Shown here: in pieces, positions 1 to 7,328 of the stretch
Numbering within the stretch: the first letter of the stretch is position 1
Layout: every line of letters begins with the position of its first letter
Source of the DNA: an uncultured Christensenellaceae bacterium
GTDB lineage: Bacteria > Bacillota > Clostridia > Christensenellales > Pumilibacteraceae
Assembly: GCA_910587025.1 (NCBI GenBank)
Contig: CAJUKR010000033.1
Span: 1 to 18,694 of the forward strand
Direction: 5' to 3'
Length of the DNA: 18,694 nt
Position numbers and translations under genes: made by a program
The notes under the pieces: generated by a model
Told to the model about the DNA's origin: nothing
Database searches by the model: none
The model's input: the letters and a program-made list of their open reading frames with translations, nothing else

Positions 1-39
1 GTATGGTGACTGGAGTTCAGACGTGTGCTCTTCCGATCT
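1..39. other. Illumina adapter remnant (not genomic)
   Basis: Bases 6-39 match the 34-base Illumina TruSeq read-2/index adapter, beginning GTGACTGGAG and ending CTCTTCCGATCT. The five bases before it (GTATG) lie where the end of a sample index would be. Genuine sequence starts at about base 40. Any reading frame crossing this stretch is artificial, and the contig end is not a real genomic boundary. Confidence 0.97.
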
Positions 40-917
40 TTTTTCGAATGAGGATGTTCTATAAGTTCGCAATCCGTCAGCGTGGGATTGAAACTTTCCG
101 TTCCGCGCGCCGAGAACTTATCGTCGAACGAAAAGTCGGCGGGCAGTCGTTTGGGCGGAAAACCCGTCAGTTCTTTGAATGTACGGTTAAAGTTTCTTAT
201 CGTCGAAAATCCGCATCTTATGGCTATCTCTGTTATCTGAAGCGATTTATCGGTTCGCAGAAGATGTACGGCGTTGTCGACTTTTACGTAATTGAGATAT
301 TGCGAAAACGTCATACCCGCGGCGGAATGGAAATATCTCGAGAAATACGCGGGACTCATGCCCATGAATGACGCCGCGTCCTCGAACGAATAGAACTCGA
401 ATTTTTCGTTTATCTGTCCGAGAAGCGCTTTAAAGGACTGAATGGTCGAGCCGATCTCGGGGCGCGAAACGAGTTTCTCGCCTCGGAAAATATCTATCAT
501 CAGTTTTGTTATTTCGCACGCCGCCGAAGCGTCGTAGAAGAATTTTTTTTCTTTCAGTTCTTTGCGGAGTTTCGCATACACGTCGGGGATACCGTAATCG
601 GACGATAAGAGCGACGAAGCGAGACATACTTCGCCAGTAAAACTCTTGATAAGATTATAATCGAAGATTATCACCACAAGCACGGTTTCGGGATCCTGAG
701 CGCGCATATAGTGTACCTGTCCGCTGTCGACGAACAGCGCCTGTCCGTCCGTGAGGGTGTGGCGCACCCGTTCGCAGAATACGTCGATCTTGCCGTGTTC
801 GACGTACAGCAGCTCGCAGTCGTAATGCCAATGTAAAAGATTATGCGAATTTTTGTATTTGCCCGCCCATACCTTTTCGGTATCGGAGTATTTCCATATC
901 TCGTGTTTGGCAATCAT
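40..917 (-). CDS. AraC-family transcriptional regulator, 3' end cut by contig edge
   Basis: This is a DNA-binding regulator, probably the sugar-responsive activator of the divergent galactoside operon. Reading from 917 leftwards, the frame is open for about 292 codons until it enters adapter sequence, so no stop is seen. The N-terminal part (about residues 20-80) looks like a cupin effector domain, with HWHYDCELLYVEHG and a later SGQVHY motif. The C-terminal part (about 165-260) carries the two AraC helix-turn-helix units: SFEDAASFMGMSPAYFSRYF, then ITEIAIRCGFSTIRNFNRTF followed by TGFPPKR. About 30 residues follow the usual family end, so little is missing. Two in-frame ATGs exist, at 923 and 917. 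The ribosome site GGAG (927-930) is only 3 nt from the first and 9 nt from the second, so 917 was chosen. The family is clear; the effector is inferred from context. Confidence 0.9.
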
Positions 918-940
918 GTACATTTTCTCCTTTTGCGTTC

Positions 941-969
941 ATTGTAACCGTATTTTCCGATTTTGTCAA
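941..969 (-). promoter_or_regulatory. sigma-A promoter of the AraC-family regulator
   Basis: On the minus strand, TTGACA (964-969) is separated by exactly 17 bp from TACAAT (941-946). Transcription should start near 934, giving a leader of under 20 nt that contains AGGAG. The near-consensus boxes suggest steady expression without an activator. The closest AraC-type half-site begins about 40 bp upstream of this -35 box, so autoregulation is possible. Confidence 0.8.
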
Positions 970-1006
970 TATTTTCGTGTAAATAATCGTCCGCAAAGTG
1001 ATATTA

Positions 1007-1069
1007 GGCAAAAAATGTCCGAAACATGACAAAAAATTTCTTGTAATACAAATCAGTCGGCGTTATAAT
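1007..1069 (+). promoter_or_regulatory. P1: AraC-type operator plus promoter (upstream module)
   Basis: Two direct half-sites, CAAAAAATGTCC (1009-1020) and CAAAAAATTTCT (1030-1041), match at 10 of 12 positions and are 21 bp apart, two helical turns. The downstream one abuts a weak -35 box TTGTAA (1041-1046). A 17 bp spacer leads to a perfect -10 TATAAT (1064-1069). A weak -35 covered by the proximal half-site is what an activator-dependent promoter of the AraC class looks like. Start of transcription is expected near 1076. The regulator assignment is inferred from the adjacent gene. Confidence 0.6.
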
Positions 1070-1075
1070 CTTGAT

Positions 1076-1158
1076 ATACAAACATCATTTTCCCCATCAT
1101 CTTTCTTCTTTCAAAGGAAGCGTCGGCATAAGTCGGCGCTTCATTTATGTTTTGTTTT
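1076..1158 (+). ncRNA. Candidate short leader RNA from P1 ending at an intrinsic terminator
   Basis: A transcript from P1 would meet the terminator at 1113-1158 after about 80 nt. It has no credible start codon with a ribosome site. Its 5' half is C/U-rich (CCCCATC, then CTTTCTTCTTTC at 1101-1112), the composition of many Gram-positive small RNAs that bind ribosome sites. A weak 6-bp stem (1105-1110 with 1115-1120) shares bases with the terminator's left arm. It could be a small RNA, an attenuated leader or an inactive remnant. Confidence 0.3.
1113..1158 (+). terminator. Intrinsic terminator between the two operator-promoter modules
   Basis: An 11-bp stem (1117-1127 with 1132-1142, including two G-U pairs) has an ATAA loop. 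A further AAA/TTT pairing lies beyond one mismatch. The tract ATTTATGTTTTGTTTT follows. Only the + orientation has the T-rich tract. No gene lies upstream on this strand, so the only known transcript it could stop is one from P1. Confidence 0.65.
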
Positions 1159-1198
1159 GCGCTCTTTGCCGCGTAAAATCGCAAATATATTGAAATCG

Positions 1199-1262
1199 GG
1201 CAATAAATGTCCATAATCAGAGCAAAAAACTTCTTGCGCACCGTTTCGACTTTTGGTATTAT
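1199..1262 (+). promoter_or_regulatory. P2: AraC-type operator plus promoter of the gal operon (downstream module)
   Basis: This is a second copy of the P1 architecture. Half-sites CAATAAATGTCC (1201-1212) and CAAAAAACTTCT (1223-1234) are 22 bp apart. The weak -35 TTGCGC (1234-1239) overlaps the second half-site, and a 17 bp spacer leads to -10 TATTAT (1257-1262). The distance from second half-site to -10 is 34 bp in both modules. Transcription would start near 1269, giving a leader of about 36 nt to the GH2 gene. This is the probable working promoter of the operon. Confidence 0.65.
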
Positions 1263-1304
1263 ATAAGTAAATAAAATATTCTTAAAAGGGGATATGTATA
1301 ATCG

Positions 1305-3662
1305 ATGAAAGCAATACGGTTTAACGACGGTTGGAAATATAGAAAAATCGACGTCGAAAGCGAATGGGAAAGCGTTACGCTTCCGCACGACGCAATGATA
1401 GGAGAAAAGCGTACGCCGGACAGCGACGGCGGAACGAATACGGGTTGGTTCGAAGGGCATGATTACGAGTACGTAAAGACTTTCGACGTTCCGCTCGGAT
1501 ATAAAGACAAAATAACGACGCTCGAATTCGAGGGGGTATACCGAAACGCGACTGTTTACGTGAACGGTAAACTTGCTCTGAATCGTCCTTACGGATATAC
1601 GAATTTTTACGTCCCGCTCGACGAATATCTCGCGTACGGCGAAACCAACGAAATTCGCGTGGTCGCGGAAAACTCCGAACAACCGAACAGCCGTTGGTAT
1701 TCGGGCGCGGGGATCTACCGTCCCGTGACGCTGTGGGTTGCGGATAAGAAACATATTCTCATGAACGGCGTTCGCGTCCGTACGATCGGACTCGATCCCG
1801 CGGTCATAGAGGTCGTCGTCAAGACAAGCGAACCCGGCGAAGTCGATATAACCGTAAGTAAGGACGGTAAGACCGTTGCGTCCGCGGTAAGCGCAAGCGG
1901 AAAAGAAGCGGTATTCGCCGTCGAAATACCCGACGCCGAGCTTTGGACTCCCGAAACCCCGTCGCTTTACGAACTGACGGCGAAATTTTATGGCGACGAA
2001 TGCAAGACGAATTTCGGCGTGCGTACGGTGACCTGCGACAGCGCTTCCGGCTTTCTTCTGAACGGCAAGCGCGTGATTTTGCGCGGCGCATGTATTCACC
2101 ACGACAACGGCATTCTCGGCGCAAGGTGTTACGCCGAGGCGGAAGAACGCAAAGTGCGTATACTGAAAGAAAGCGGATATAACGCGCTTCGCAGCGCGCA
2201 TAACCCGTGCTCGAAAGCCATGCTCGACGCGTGCGACAAACTCGGCGTCATGATGATGGACGAATATGTCGACATGTGGTACATACACAAGACCATGTAC
2301 GATTACGCCGATTACGTTACCGAGTGGTACGAACGCGACATAACCGATATGATCGAAAAGGACTATAACCATCCGAGCGTTGTGATGTATTCGCTCGGCA
2401 ACGAGGTCGCGGAAACTGGTCAGGCGAAAGGTATCGAATTTTTCAAAACGATGCGCGCTTTGTGCAAAAAACTCGATCCCGAGCGTCCGGTAACGACCGG
2501 AGTAAACATTTTCTTCAATTATCTTCATGCAAAGGGCATGGGCGTATATTCGGACAAAAAAGCCAAAGAAAATCCGCAGAAGAAAGTGGGAAGCGAGTTT
2601 TTCAATAATCTTGCGGGCATCTTCGGCGCAAAGTTTATGAAGACGATGGCAAAACTTCCCGGTTGCGACAAAAAGACGCGCGACTGTTATGCGGCTATGG
2701 ACGTCGCAGGATATAATTACGGGATCAAACGTTATAAAGGCGATGTGAAAAAGTATCCCGAACGCATAATTCTCGGCAGCGAAACATTCTGCTCCGATGC
2801 ATACAAATTCTGGGAGTTCGCGAAAAAACACAACTCGCTTATCGGCGATTTCGTGTGGGCCGGCATCGATTATCTCGGAGAGTGCGGGATAGGCGCGTGG
2901 GAATATCACGAGTACGCGCCCGATTTCCGTCACGGCGTCGGTTGGATTTCTGCGGGAAGCGGTCGCGTCGATCTGATCGGAAACCGTCTCGGCGAAGCGG
3001 AGTATACCCGCGTGGCGTTCGAGCTTACGGACATTCCGCAGATCGCCGTCGTGCCCGTAAGTCACACAAAAGAAAAACATTCCCCGTCGGCATGGAAATT
3101 CTCGAACGCGCTCACATCGTGGTCGTGGAACGGTCTGGACGGAAAGAAAGCGAAAGTGGAAGTCTATTCCCGCGCGCCGATCGTGGAACTGCTTATAAAC
3201 GGGAAGCGGGTCGGCAAAAAGAAATTCGGGAAAAACTGTCGGTTCGACTTCGACGTCAAGTACCGCGGCGGGGAAATAACCGCGATCGCGCGGGACACAA
3301 AGGGCAAGGAACTGTCGCGCAATTCGCTTAAGACCGCGGGCGACGAAACGGTATTGTCCGTACTCCCCGAAACGGCGACGGCGGAAAAAGGCAGGCTGAC
3401 GTTTGTAAGACTGAAGTATACAGACAACAATTTTACAGTAAAGCCGCTCGAGCGCGGAATGATCAATGTGTCCGTAGAAGGCGGCGAGCTTCTTGCCGTC
3501 GGAAACGCCTGTCCAGTGAATTTCGTGGGATATTGCGGGAACGAAACCGATACGTATTACGGCGAGGCTATGGCGGTCGTCAGAGCGGGCGACGCGGGTG
3601 AAATAACGATCGCCGCAACCGACGGCAAACTTTCGGGCAAAGCGTCGATAGCAATCGTATAA
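1305..3662 (+). CDS. Glycoside hydrolase family 2, beta-galactosidase-type
   Basis: This retaining glycosidase probably cleaves beta-galactosides in the cytoplasm and feeds galactose to the Leloir genes downstream. The 785-residue protein has the GH2 order: a sugar-binding sandwich domain (about 1-140, with LPHDA and WYSGAGIYR at 131-139), an immunoglobulin-like domain (about 145-245), and a TIM barrel from residue 249. The barrel has the acid/base Glu367 in SLGNEVAE and the likely nucleophile Glu493 in ILGSETF. From about 600, SWSWNGLDGKKAKVEVYS and VELLINGKRVG resemble the DUF4982 and C-terminal GH2 domains of Firmicute and Bacteroidota enzymes. No signal peptide is present. The SD AAGGGGA (1286-1292) lies about 13 nt before ATG 1305; an ATG at 1294 runs into a stop at once. 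It is first in the operon, under P2. Beta-glucuronidase or another GH2 specificity cannot be excluded; the gal context favours galactosidase. Confidence 0.9.
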   Translation: MKAIRFNDGWKYRKIDVESEWESVTLPHDAMIGEKRTPDSDGGTNTGWFEGHDYEYVKTFDVPLGYKDKITTLEFEGVYRNATVYVNGKLALNRPYGYTNFYVPLDEYLAYGETNEIRVVAENSEQPNSRWYSGAGIYRPVTLWVADKKHILMNGVRVRTIGLDPAVIEVVVKTSEPGEVDITVSKDGKTVASAVSASGKEAVFAVEIPDAELWTPETPSLYELTAKFYGDECKTNFGVRTVTCDSASGFLLNGKRVILRGACIHHDNGILGARCYAEAEERKVRILKESGYNALRSAHNPCSKAMLDACDKLGVMMMDEYVDMWYIHKTMYDYADYVTEWYERDITDMIEKDYNHPSVVMYSLGNEVAETGQAKGIEFFKTMRALCKKLDPERPVTTGVNIFFNYLHAKGMGVYSDKKAKENPQKKVGSEFFNNLAGIFGAKFMKTMAKLPGCDKKTRDCYAAMDVAGYNYGIKRYKGDVKKYPERIILGSETFCSDAYKFWEFAKKHNSLIGDFVWAGIDYLGECGIGAWEYHEYAPDFRHGVGWISAGSGRVDLIGNRLGEAEYTRVAFELTDIPQIAVVPVSHTKEKHSPSAWKFSNALTSWSWNGLDGKKAKVEVYSRAPIVELLINGKRVGKKKFGKNCRFDFDVKYRGGEITAIARDTKGKELSRNSLKTAGDETVLSVLPETATAEKGRLTFVRLKYTDNNFTVKPLERGMINVSVEGGELLAVGNACPVNFVGYCGNETDTYYGEAMAVVRAGDAGEITIAATDGKLSGKASIAIV

Positions 3663-3688
3663 CGTCAGATTTACGACGGAGAGAGTTT

Positions 3689-5158
3689 ATGAAGAAAATA
3701 TACGACTGTATTGACAGACTTGTTCGTTATGCCGAAAAAAATCTCGGACTCGACGCACGCAATGCGACGTATGCGAGAAATACGGTATTCGGTATACTCG
3801 GTCTCGATTCCTACGGCGGCGGTTTTTGCGGCGATGTTACCGATGTCGTCCCCGACGCTCTTCTTGCGGAGCTTGACGATTCATGCGTGAGCGCGGGACT
3901 GTTCGGCGCGGACGAAGCGGAAAAATATAACGACGCCGTCATGGGCGCGCTTATGCTTTTGCCTGCCGAAGTCAACGATCGGTTTGCCGAAATCGCAGAA
4001 AAGCACGGAAGCGAAAAAGCCACGGCTTGGCTTTACGACTATTCGGTCAAATGCGATTACGTTAAAAAGTCGAAGCTGGATTCGAATCCGCGCTTCGATG
4101 CGAACGGGCTTGTCATTACCGTAAACAAAGCCAAACCGGAATTCCGCGATCCGAAAAAGGCGGCGAGCGGAAACTCGACCGCGTGCGGTTATCCGAAGTG
4201 TACTATATGCCGCGAAAACGAAGGTTTTTTCGGCAGAAGCAAACGCACGCTTCGTACCGTGGATATCAAGTTGGGCGGAGAGAACTGGTTTTGGCAGTTT
4301 TCGCCGTACGGATATTTCCGCGAACACGGCATCGCCGTAAATTCGGCGCACGTTCCCATGCATATTGACGGGGATACGTTTGTTCGGTTGATCGATTTTG
4401 TCGATATTTTTCCGCATTATTTCATCGGTTGCAACGCGCCGTTGCCGCGCATAGGCGGAAGCGTGCTTGCTCACGATCACTATCAGGGCGGCGGCGAATC
4501 CCTGCCTTTGCATAAGGCGGGCGAGGCGATCTCGCTGAAAAGCCGCGTCGCTGACGTAAAGATCGGCGTGCTCGATTGGCCGGGCACGGCAGTGCGCGTA
4601 ACAGGCTCAAACAAGTCCGCGGTCGCAGAAGCGAGCGAGCGTCTCGGAAAAGCGTGGACGGATTATCGGAACGACGAGCTCGGAATTATAAACGAGGACG
4701 GCGACGGCATGCACAGCGCGGTAAGCCCGACGGCGGTAAAAACGATTGACGGGTACGAAATGACGGTCGTTCTCCGTAACAACATAACAAGCGAAAAATA
4801 TCCCGACGGCGTTTTCCATGCGCACCCCGAATTCCATGCCGTCAAAAAGGAAAGCATCGGGCTGATCGAAGCGCAGGGGCTTTTCATTCTGCCCGGAAGA
4901 CTTGTCGGACAGCTTTCGGTAATGGAAGAATGTCTGACGTCGGGCAAGTCTCTTCCGGGAGAGTTTGCCGAATTCGGCGGCATTTACGAAGAGCTTAAAA
5001 CGCTTACGCCCCACCGTCCGACGGAGGAGCAGGCTCGCGAAGCGATAAAAAAAGAACTCGGCAGCGTATGCCGCCGTATTCTCGAAAATACAGCCGTATT
5101 CAAAACGCATAAACAAACTGCGGAATTTCTTACTGCGACGGGGGTTTGCTTGCAATGA
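3689..5158 (+). CDS. galT: UDP-glucose--hexose-1-phosphate uridylyltransferase (Firmicute type, GalT2)
   Basis: This enzyme transfers UMP from UDP-glucose to galactose-1-phosphate, giving UDP-galactose and glucose-1-phosphate. At 489 residues it is of the longer second GalT class common in Firmicutes, not the roughly 350-residue E. coli form. Recognisable segments are ACGYPKCTICRENEGFFGR, the block GGSVLAHDHYQGG with His262-Asp-His264, and HAHPEFH (377-383) followed by LIEAQGLFILPGRL. The start ATG at 3689 follows GGAGAG within 10 nt. It begins 26 nt after the GH2 gene and its TGA overlaps the galK ATG by an ATGA junction, indicating coupled translation. The class is certain from these blocks; the exact metal dependence and nucleophile were not checked. 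Confidence 0.93.
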   Translation: MKKIYDCIDRLVRYAEKNLGLDARNATYARNTVFGILGLDSYGGGFCGDVTDVVPDALLAELDDSCVSAGLFGADEAEKYNDAVMGALMLLPAEVNDRFAEIAEKHGSEKATAWLYDYSVKCDYVKKSKLDSNPRFDANGLVITVNKAKPEFRDPKKAASGNSTACGYPKCTICRENEGFFGRSKRTLRTVDIKLGGENWFWQFSPYGYFREHGIAVNSAHVPMHIDGDTFVRLIDFVDIFPHYFIGCNAPLPRIGGSVLAHDHYQGGGESLPLHKAGEAISLKSRVADVKIGVLDWPGTAVRVTGSNKSAVAEASERLGKAWTDYRNDELGIINEDGDGMHSAVSPTAVKTIDGYEMTVVLRNNITSEKYPDGVFHAHPEFHAVKKESIGLIEAQGLFILPGRLVGQLSVMEECLTSGKSLPGEFAEFGGIYEELKTLTPHRPTEEQAREAIKKELGSVCRRILENTAVFKTHKQTAEFLTATGVCLQ

Positions 5159-6279
5159 CGGATAAAAAGTGTTATGATTATAAAGTTACTGCGGCGGGAC
5201 GCGTAAATATAATCGGCGAACACGTCGATTATTGCGGCGGAAAGGTTTTCCCCGCGGCATTGTCGCTGTGCAATACGGTATATGTCCGCGCGAACGGTAC
5301 GGATAAGATCAATCTGTCCTGGACCACCGTCGACGAAAAAGTTACGCTCGATCTGTCCGATCTCGATGCTTACCGCGGTTTGCGGTACGGCAATTATCAG
5401 GCGGGGAGCGCGCTCATGTGGAAAAATTCGGGACACGGGCTCGTCGGTTGCGATATGCTCCAGACCTGCACCGTTCCTTTCGGAAGCGGACTTTCGTCGT
5501 CCGCAGCGATCGAGGTCTCGACAGTGGCGGCGCTTGCCGCGGTCGCGGGAGAGAGCTTCGACCCCGTCGAAGTCGCGCTTGTCGCTCAGCGCGCCGAACG
5601 CGATTACGTAGGCGTCAACTGCGGAATCATGGATCAGTACGCGTCGGCGTGCGGAAAGAAGGACTGCGCGATCCTTCTCGATTGCAAAACTTTGGAGCGC
5701 GAGTACGTTCCGTTTGTGCTCGGCGACTGTACGCTCGTCATAATCGATTGCAACAAACCCCATAACCTCGCGCAGAGCAAATACAACGAGCGTCGCGCCG
5801 AAACCGAAGAAGCGCTCGGGATACTTAAGACGAAGCTCGATATTTCTTGTCTTGCGGATATAAAACCCGAGGACTTCGGACGTTACGCTCATTTCCTCGG
5901 CGGCAAAGTGCGCGATCGCGCCCGTCACGTCGTCGAAGAATGCGACAGAGTGAAAAAAGCGGCGAAAGCAATGAAAAACGGCGATCTCGTTTCGCTCGGC
6001 GGACTTCTTACGGAATCGCACGGATCGCTTAAGGAACTTTACGAAGTTACGGGAAAAGAACTCGACGCGCTTGTGTCGGCGGCACTCGGTCACCCCGCTT
6101 GTCTGGGGTCGAGAATGACGGGCGCGGGCTTCGGAGGTTGTACGGTATCGATCGTAAAACGCGACGGCGTTGACGATTTCAAAAAATACGTTTCCGTGCG
6201 ATACGAAAACGAGATAGGCTACGCGCCTCGGATTTACGATGCGTCCGTAGCCGACGGGATCACGGTGACCAAACTCTGA
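5155..6279 (+). CDS. galK: Galactokinase
   Basis: This cytosolic GHMP-family kinase phosphorylates alpha-D-galactose to galactose-1-phosphate with ATP. The 374-residue product has all the family marks: the galactokinase signature GRVNIIGEHVDY at residues 15-26, the ATP-binding loop GSGLSSSAA at 110-118, the catalytic-base segment GIMDQYAS with Asp160, and the third GHMP motif GAGFGGCTVSIV from 323. The ATG at 5155 was chosen because it makes an ATGA overlap with the galT stop and has GGGGG 10 nt upstream. A TTG nine bases earlier (5146) is in frame but lacks comparable support. The next gene, galE, follows after 14 nt. N-acetylgalactosamine or arabinose kinases share the fold, but the operon setting supports galactose. 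Confidence 0.95.
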   Translation: MTDKKCYDYKVTAAGRVNIIGEHVDYCGGKVFPAALSLCNTVYVRANGTDKINLSWTTVDEKVTLDLSDLDAYRGLRYGNYQAGSALMWKNSGHGLVGCDMLQTCTVPFGSGLSSSAAIEVSTVAALAAVAGESFDPVEVALVAQRAERDYVGVNCGIMDQYASACGKKDCAILLDCKTLEREYVPFVLGDCTLVIIDCNKPHNLAQSKYNERRAETEEALGILKTKLDISCLADIKPEDFGRYAHFLGGKVRDRARHVVEECDRVKKAAKAMKNGDLVSLGGLLTESHGSLKELYEVTGKELDALVSAALGHPACLGSRMTGAGFGGCTVSIVKRDGVDDFKKYVSVRYENEIGYAPRIYDASVADGITVTKL

Positions 6280-6293
6280 ACGGAGGCAGATAT

Positions 6294-7307
6294 ATGACAA
6301 TACTCGTAACCGGCGGAGCGGGCTATATAGGCTCGCATACCTGCGTGGAATTACTGGAAAAAGGGTACGACGTCGTAGTTATCGATAACTTCGACAATTC
6401 TTCGCCCATGAGCATATCGCGTGTGGAAAAGATCACGGGTAAAAAAGTGAGCCTTTACAAATCCGACGTACGCGACCGCGATGCGCTCGAAAAGATTTTT
6501 GCCGAGCATAAAATAGATTTCGTCATTCATTTCGCGGGACTGAAAGCCGTAGGCGAGTCGGTGGCAAAGCCGATCGAATATTACGACAATAACCTTTACG
6601 GTACGCTTATACTTCTCGACGTGATGAGAAAACACGGTTGCAAAAAAATAGTGTTCTCGTCGTCTGCTACGGTGTACGGCGCGCCCGAGCGGTTGCCGCT
6701 CGACGAGAACTGCGCTATAGGCGGCACAACCAACCCTTACGGCACGAGCAAATATTTTCAGGAGATCATGCTCCGCGACGTATATACGTCGGATAACGAA
6801 TGGACGGTCATGCTTCTGAGATATTTCAACCCCGTCGGCGCGCACGAGAGCGGGCTTATAGGCGAGGATCCGCAAGGCATTCCGAATAATCTCACCCCGT
6901 ATATTGCCAAGGTCGCGATCGGAGAACTCAAAGAGGTGGGCGTATTCGGCGACGATTACGATACGCCGGACGGCACCGGCGTGCGCGACTATATACATGT
7001 CGTCGATCTCGCAAAAGGACATGTCGCGGCGATCGAGCATTCCGAATGTCCGGGCGTATATACTTACAATCTCGGCACGGGCGTCGGGTACTCGGTACTC
7101 GACGTGATAAAGGCGTTCGGGAAAGCGTGCGGGCGCGATCTGCCTTACGTGATCAAACCCAGACGTCCCGGCGATATAGCGGCTTGTTATGCCGACGCGG
7201 GCAAAGCCAAGCGCGAGTTGGGCTGGGAAGCGAAGCTCGGACTTGACGATATGTGCGCGTCGCTTTGGAAGTGGCAGAGTAAGAACCCGAAAGGCTACAG
7301 GGGCTGA
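6294..7307 (+). CDS. galE: UDP-glucose 4-epimerase
   Basis: This enzyme interconverts UDP-galactose and UDP-glucose using tightly bound NAD, closing the Leloir cycle and also supplying UDP-galactose for glycans. The 337-residue protein is an extended short-chain dehydrogenase. Its NAD-binding loop GGAGYIGSH is at residues 7-15. The catalytic triad falls at Ser124 (in SSSATVYG), Tyr149 and Lys153 (in YGTSK), the same numbers as in E. coli GalE. The substrate segment RYFNPVGAH and the C-terminal RPGDIAACYAD are also present. A GGAGG site precedes the ATG. The gene sits between galK and galM with gaps of 14 and 21 nt. No anomaly was seen. Confidence 0.96.
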   Translation: MTILVTGGAGYIGSHTCVELLEKGYDVVVIDNFDNSSPMSISRVEKITGKKVSLYKSDVRDRDALEKIFAEHKIDFVIHFAGLKAVGESVAKPIEYYDNNLYGTLILLDVMRKHGCKKIVFSSSATVYGAPERLPLDENCAIGGTTNPYGTSKYFQEIMLRDVYTSDNEWTVMLLRYFNPVGAHESGLIGEDPQGIPNNLTPYIAKVAIGELKEVGVFGDDYDTPDGTGVRDYIHVVDLAKGHVAAIEHSECPGVYTYNLGTGVGYSVLDVIKAFGKACGRDLPYVIKPRRPGDIAACYADAGKAKRELGWEAKLGLDDMCASLWKWQSKNPKGYRG

Positions 7308-7328
7308 AAATAAGGAGACATACGACCG

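Larger units (their letters stand above)
1007..1236 (+). repeat. Imperfect direct repeat (about 37 bp, two copies) in the operon control region
   Basis: Copies lie at 1007-1043 and 1199-1236. Both run GGCAAWAAATGTCC, then a 9-10 nt variable gap, then CAAAAAAYTTCTTG. Conservation is limited to the two half-site blocks while the gap diverges, as expected for selected binding sites rather than a recent copy of DNA. Confidence 0.8.

Noticed and set aside
3..371. Plus-strand reading frame of 122 codons at the left end
   Set aside because: It starts inside the sequencing adapter and runs antisense to the AraC-family gene, whose conserved domains fix the coding strand.
998..1216. Possible small gene in the AraC-GH2 intergenic region
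   Set aside because: The frame crosses both a promoter -10 and the terminator hairpin and has no ribosome site.
1053..3080. Minus-strand open frame of 675 codons opposite the GH2 gene
   Set aside because: It lies antisense to a GH2 enzyme with intact catalytic motifs, and its translation shows no family motif. The sense gene rarely uses TTA, CTA or TCA codons, so stops are scarce in the frame opposite it.
5146..5154. Upstream TTG start for galK
   Set aside because: ATG 5155 gives an ATGA overlap with the galT stop and better ribosome-site spacing; the galactokinase signature then falls at the usual position.
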